From UBA1756 sp045222555 (GTDB lineage: Bacteria > Bacteroidota > Bacteroidia > Bacteroidales > WCHB1-69), in contig JBGUYY010000029.1 of the NCBI GenBank assembly GCA_045222555.1, positions 186,001-250,000 on the forward strand: a stretch of DNA of 64,000 nt. The letters run 5' to 3'. The notes under the pieces are model-generated. The model was not told the DNA's origin. It saw only the letters and a list, made by a program, of their open reading frames with translations, and did not search any database. This document shows positions 61,517 through 64,000 of this stretch, piece after piece (position 1 is the first letter of the stretch; every line of letters starts with the position of its first letter). The position numbers were made by a program, and so were the translations under genes.

Positions 61517-61555
61517 AATGGGGCAATGGGTGGTTTGCCTATTGCCCCATTTTTT
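61517..61555 (+). terminator. Intrinsic terminator after nifJ
   Basis: Eleven-bp perfect stem AATGGGGCAAT / ATTGCCCCATT, extended by three inner pairs, then a T run. It separates nifJ from the accessory genes downstream. Confidence 0.95.
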
Positions 61556-61574
61556 GCAATTATTATTATCTATT

Positions 61575-62741
61575 ATGATGCATCTCCAAATTAAAAACAT
61601 AGGCCCGTTAAAGGACACAGGTGTTGTCCCAATAACCAATATCATGCTGATTATTGGAGAACAAAGTACTGGGAAAAGCACTTTTATGAAAATCCTGAGT
61701 TTTTGTCGATGGATTGAAAAAAAAGTCATGCTCGGTAAATTCAGTGACATTGAAGTCAAGGGAGGCTTTATCAAACAACTCAAAGAATTTCATAAGTTTA
61801 GTGACGAATATTTTAAAAATGGAGAACCATATGTTGAATATGTAAGTGATGTGGTAAAAATTCTTCATAAAGGAATTAACACTAAAACTATGGTTTCGGG
61901 TATAAACAAAGATCTTCGCCACAACTCTAAAATAAGTTATGTGCCAGCAGAAAGGAATCTTTTGTCCGTTATCCCTAATTTGGATAATAAGTACAAAGCA
62001 TCCTCATTCGATTCAATGTTCAACTGCGCTTTGGAATTTTCTGAAGCTAACGCCGTATTTTCCAAGAAGAATCCCCTGAAACTTGTATTTGCTGATGATA
62101 TGGAGTACTATCATGATGGATTTAATGATTATGTGAAACTACAGAAAAACAACACTTCATTGCTATTAGAGCACACCTCCAGTGGGATTCAATCTACAGT
62201 CCCTGTGTCTGTACTTGTTCATTATTTGTGTTATATTACGGGGATGCCATCTCGTCGCACACCAAGTATGGTAAAAAAAGATAGCGTACAAGGTTTCAAT
62301 CAAGAAAATGCCACAAACCGACTGAACTTTTACAATTACCCCCAACTTTTTATTGAAGAACCAGAACAACACCTTTATCCCACATCGCAGGCAAAATTAT
62401 TACGAGACATCATCTCACAGTTTTCCTATGCTATGAATAAAACCGGATATCCGGGATATATTGTAATGACATCACACAGTCCATATATATTAACGCAGTT
62501 GAATGTCTTATTAAAAGCCAGAAAGGCCTTCCTTAAAGACAAAGGAGAAACTCTTAAGTATATCCCACAAGATTGCATTCTTCCACTGAAATACTATTCG
62601 GCCTATTACGTCACACAAGATGGAAGGATGGAAAACATGATGGATAGCGAGACTGGATTGATAAAGGGAGAGTATCTGGATTCCGTTTCAGAAACTACGG
62701 AAAATGAACTAAACGAACTAAATGACATTATCTATGGCTAA
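61575..62741 (+). CDS. ABC-type (SMC/OLD-like) AAA ATPase, putative defence gene
   Basis: 388 residues from the ATG at 61575 (a second ATG follows directly; the open frame upstream runs through the nifJ terminator). Walker A GEQSTGKST at 28-36, an ABC-signature-like SSGIQSTVPV near 197, Walker B LFIEEPEQHLYP near 258-269 and the H-loop TSHSPYIL with His301. The middle insert is helical. This is the single-polypeptide ABC ATPase class seen in many anti-phage systems, here without a TOPRIM domain. It overlaps the next gene by 8 nt, so the two act together. A/T-rich against nifJ. The defence role is inferred from architecture. Confidence 0.8.
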   Translation: MMHLQIKNIGPLKDTGVVPITNIMLIIGEQSTGKSTFMKILSFCRWIEKKVMLGKFSDIEVKGGFIKQLKEFHKFSDEYFKNGEPYVEYVSDVVKILHKGINTKTMVSGINKDLRHNSKISYVPAERNLLSVIPNLDNKYKASSFDSMFNCALEFSEANAVFSKKNPLKLVFADDMEYYHDGFNDYVKLQKNNTSLLLEHTSSGIQSTVPVSVLVHYLCYITGMPSRRTPSMVKKDSVQGFNQENATNRLNFYNYPQLFIEEPEQHLYPTSQAKLLRDIISQFSYAMNKTGYPGYIVMTSHSPYILTQLNVLLKARKAFLKDKGETLKYIPQDCILPLKYYSAYYVTQDGRMENMMDSETGLIKGEYLDSVSETTENELNELNDIIYG

Positions 62742-63213
62742 AAAGTCAACTGACGATAACTTAATTAGTGAAAAATTGAGAGCATACGGAGCCGAAAAGC
62801 CATTAGGTGAGCGCAAGATAGTTTCAACTTCAGAGAAAGGGAAGACATACAGGGTTGTATTTACCGAAGTTAAGCCAAGTGCGGTTTATACAATTGATGG
62901 CAACATCATAACGGAGGGTAATAAATGTGACAAGCTAGTCTTGATTCAATCGGACAAATCAAAAAACAATTGGCTGGAGATTTTTGTTGAGCTCAAGGGG
63001 AAAGGTGTTGACCATGCAATAGAACAGCTTAAGGCCACCGTCGATAAACCTATTTTTCAACATAAAACAATAGAGAAAAGATGGGCGCGAATTGTTGCAC
63101 AAAGTTTTCCACGTAATACAGGCGATTCTTCTTATGAGAGAGCAAGAATCTATTTTAAGAAGAAAAATATCGACCTCAGCCGTGGCACTATAACGATGGA
63201 AGAAGTTATTTGA
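62734..63213 (+). CDS. Small putative PD-(D/E)XK-like nuclease partnered with the ATPase
   Basis: 159 residues from the ATG at 62734; the start lies inside the end of the ATPase gene. Residues 63-100 read as a possible nuclease core: Asp66 in KCDKLVLI, then about 20 residues on the strand IFVELKGKG with Glu86-x-Lys88, then DHAIEQLKAT. An acidic residue followed by E-x-K and a helix with Gln is the signature of the restriction-endonuclease-like superfamily. The N-terminal 50 residues are basic and the C-terminus carries YERARIYFKKKNIDL. No closer family is recognised. A structure-based search would be needed to confirm the fold. Confidence 0.6.
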   Translation: MAKKSTDDNLISEKLRAYGAEKPLGERKIVSTSEKGKTYRVVFTEVKPSAVYTIDGNIITEGNKCDKLVLIQSDKSKNNWLEIFVELKGKGVDHAIEQLKATVDKPIFQHKTIEKRWARIVAQSFPRNTGDSSYERARIYFKKKNIDLSRGTITMEEVI

Positions 63214-63309
63214 AAAGGGAGTGTATGGACTGTGAGGTGCACGCATAAATTAACGAAAAAACAACGGACAAAAGAAACAGACTAAAACCAACCATATATA
63301 ATAATAGTA

Positions 63310-63328
63310 GATAGCGTTTGTAGCTATC
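63310..63328 (+). other. Small hairpin with GATAGCGTTTG motif
   Basis: GATAGC / GCTATC, 6 bp, loop GTTTGTA. The same ATAGCGTTTG core and stem recur at 63405-63418 at the left end of the large structured element. Confidence 0.6.
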
Positions 63329-63404
63329 CTTGACAGTAAAAAATTGAAGTATCAACAAAATTCAAACTATAGAAGAAATAAAGTAAACTAACATATTATT
63401 AATC

Positions 63405-63627
63405 ATAGCGTTTGCTATTTGTTCCGACCAATCTGAAACGTGGAAAATTTCAAATTGAATTTTGAGGAAGACAAATTGCAGATGCTCGCGTATAGGCGGG
63501 CATTTTAGTCTTTCCTCAAAAGGTAATTTCCACGACCTCAGATTGGAGACGAGATTGCTCGCCTCTTTTATTGTTTGGGTCGTGGAATGGAGGAATCGGT
63601 GGCATAACGCACAAATAGCAAACAATT
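63405..63627 (+). ncRNA. Large structured RNA or leader element before the methyltransferase
   Basis: This fills the right half of the gene-free stretch 63214-63627; the left half (63214-63404) is A/T-rich with only the hairpin at 63310. Helices: P1 63410-63422 / 63611-63623 (13 bp, perfect); P2 63428-63436 / 63538-63546 (9 bp); P3 63439-63446 / 63527-63534 (8 bp); P4 63460-63472 / 63508-63521 (13 bp, one bulged T); P5 63482-63489 / 63496-63503 (8 bp). P7 63546-63553 / 63558-63565 is a side hairpin. P6, 63530-63537 / 63578-63585 (8 bp perfect), competes with P3. The 3' arm of P1 ends 4 nt before the methyltransferase ATG. Either a cis-regulatory leader or a separate RNA. Short frames inside it do not look coding. 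Confidence 0.7.
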
Positions 63628-64000
63628 ATGCCCAAAGAGATTCAAAAAGATTTCATTTATCAAGGCGATTGCCTTGACATCTTGAGAACATTCCCCGACA
63701 AATCGGTGGATCTGATTTTTGCAGACCCACCGTATAATATGCAGACAGAGGGGGAACTGCTGCGCACAGACGGAACCGCATTCGATGGGGTTTCTGACAA
63801 ATGGGATAAATTCAGCAGTTTGCAAGATTATGACGAGTTTTCCAAGAAATGGCTTACTGAATGTCGTCGTGTTTTGAAGAATGACGGGGCAATTTGGGTG
63901 ATCGGCTCATTTCAAAACATCTTCCGTTTGGGTTATATCATGCAAGATCTTGGTTTTTGGATTTTAAATGATGTGATTTGGTCAAAGCCAAATGCTGTAC
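63628..64000 (+). CDS. Partial beta-class N6-adenine DNA methyltransferase (CcrM/HinfI-like)
   Basis: 124 codons visible, open to the window end. After the start MPKEIQKDFIYQGDCLDILR comes motif IV, DLIFADPPYNM, then DKWDKFSSLQDYDEF, CRRVLKNDGAIWVIGSFQNIFR and LGFWILNDVIWSKPNA, in the order and wording of CcrM and M.HinfI. Members methylate adenine in GANTC; that specificity is an inference. Whether a restriction enzyme follows is beyond the window. Its start lies just after the structured element, and it follows the ATPase-nuclease pair on the same strand. Confidence 0.9.
   Translation, partial: MPKEIQKDFIYQGDCLDILRTFPDKSVDLIFADPPYNMQTEGELLRTDGTAFDGVSDKWDKFSSLQDYDEFSKKWLTECRRVLKNDGAIWVIGSFQNIFRLGYIMQDLGFWILNDVIWSKPNAV

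Noticed and set aside
63593..63597. GANTC site in the methyltransferase leader as an autoregulatory site
   Set aside because: One site in 414 bp is about what chance gives; no further support.
63410..63623. Integron attC site
   Set aside because: The ends do not fit the GTTRRRY/RYYYAAC core sites and the element is too long and too perfectly paired.
63405..63627. Retron RNA
   Set aside because: The closing helix and long hairpin are similar in layout, but no reverse transcriptase is within reach and the adjacent gene is a methyltransferase. Kept only as a hypothesis.
63362..63677. Short frames on both strands inside the structured element (87 and 71 codons)
   Set aside because: They follow the helix arms and overlap the methyltransferase start in another frame; no start context or domain, so the region is read as RNA.

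Overview
The window looks like chromosomal DNA from an anaerobic member of the Bacteroidales (Bacteroidota); nothing seen suggests a phage or plasmid. The reasons are family content and promoter style. There is a short RpoD-type primary sigma factor, a TonB-dependent receptor paired with a DUF4249 lipoprotein, a secreted protein with a type IX secretion (type B) C-terminal domain, DUF4301, DUF5683 and DUF3276 proteins, and pyruvate:ferredoxin oxidoreductase with rubredoxin. Many genes have a TAnnTTTG -7 box upstream. Genus cannot be read from the sequence.

Layout. 1-4442 (minus): an operon of two related vWA-domain membrane proteins and a third, cut-off gene. 4593-5539: a small lipoprotein and a 25-residue-repeat protein. 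5544-18524 (minus): housekeeping genes for tRNA modification (miaA), nucleoside kinase, an RsmI-like methylase, a putative metal exporter, recR, smpB, dnaB, an AddA-like helicase-nuclease, hpf, xerC and a nucleosidase. 18657-23121 (plus): a transglutaminase-like membrane protein, a secreted protein and DUF4301. 23134-30761 (minus): mnmE, fabG, a T9SS cargo protein, DUF5683, parB, parA, DUF3276 and a TonB-like protein. 30951-38344 (plus): atpB-atpE without the rest of the ATP synthase operon, pheT, rnhB, and serC-serA split by a four-helix-bundle gene. 38415-40242 (minus): two paralogous lipoproteins. 40397-42195 (plus): rubredoxin, efp, lpxD. 42240-51370 (minus): dtd, DUF4249/TonB receptor pair, rpe, ddl, rlmB, a HU/SPOR membrane protein, kdsB and a deoxynucleoside kinase. 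51594-55707: a secreted protein (plus), then a stand-alone riboflavin kinase, rsmI, the primary sigma factor and an HtrA protease (minus). 55870-56710 (plus): rplU, rpmA, tRNA-Pro and tRNA-Arg. 56872-61497 (plus): a KilA-N protein and nifJ.

The last 2.4 kb (61575-64000) is the clearest accessory region. After the strong nifJ terminator come an overlapping pair, an ABC-type ATPase and a small protein with a PD-(D/E)XK-like motif. A 414-bp gap follows, holding a strongly structured RNA-like element, about 214 nt long and closed by a perfect 13-bp inverted repeat. It ends 4 nt before the start of a CcrM/HinfI-like adenine methyltransferase that runs off the window. This is the best candidate for an undescribed defence or restriction-related system here.

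No rRNA, CRISPR array, IS element or transposase was recognised. Short A/T-rich tandem repeats recur in several intergenic gaps. The only gene-free stretch over 300 bases is 63214-63627, described below.
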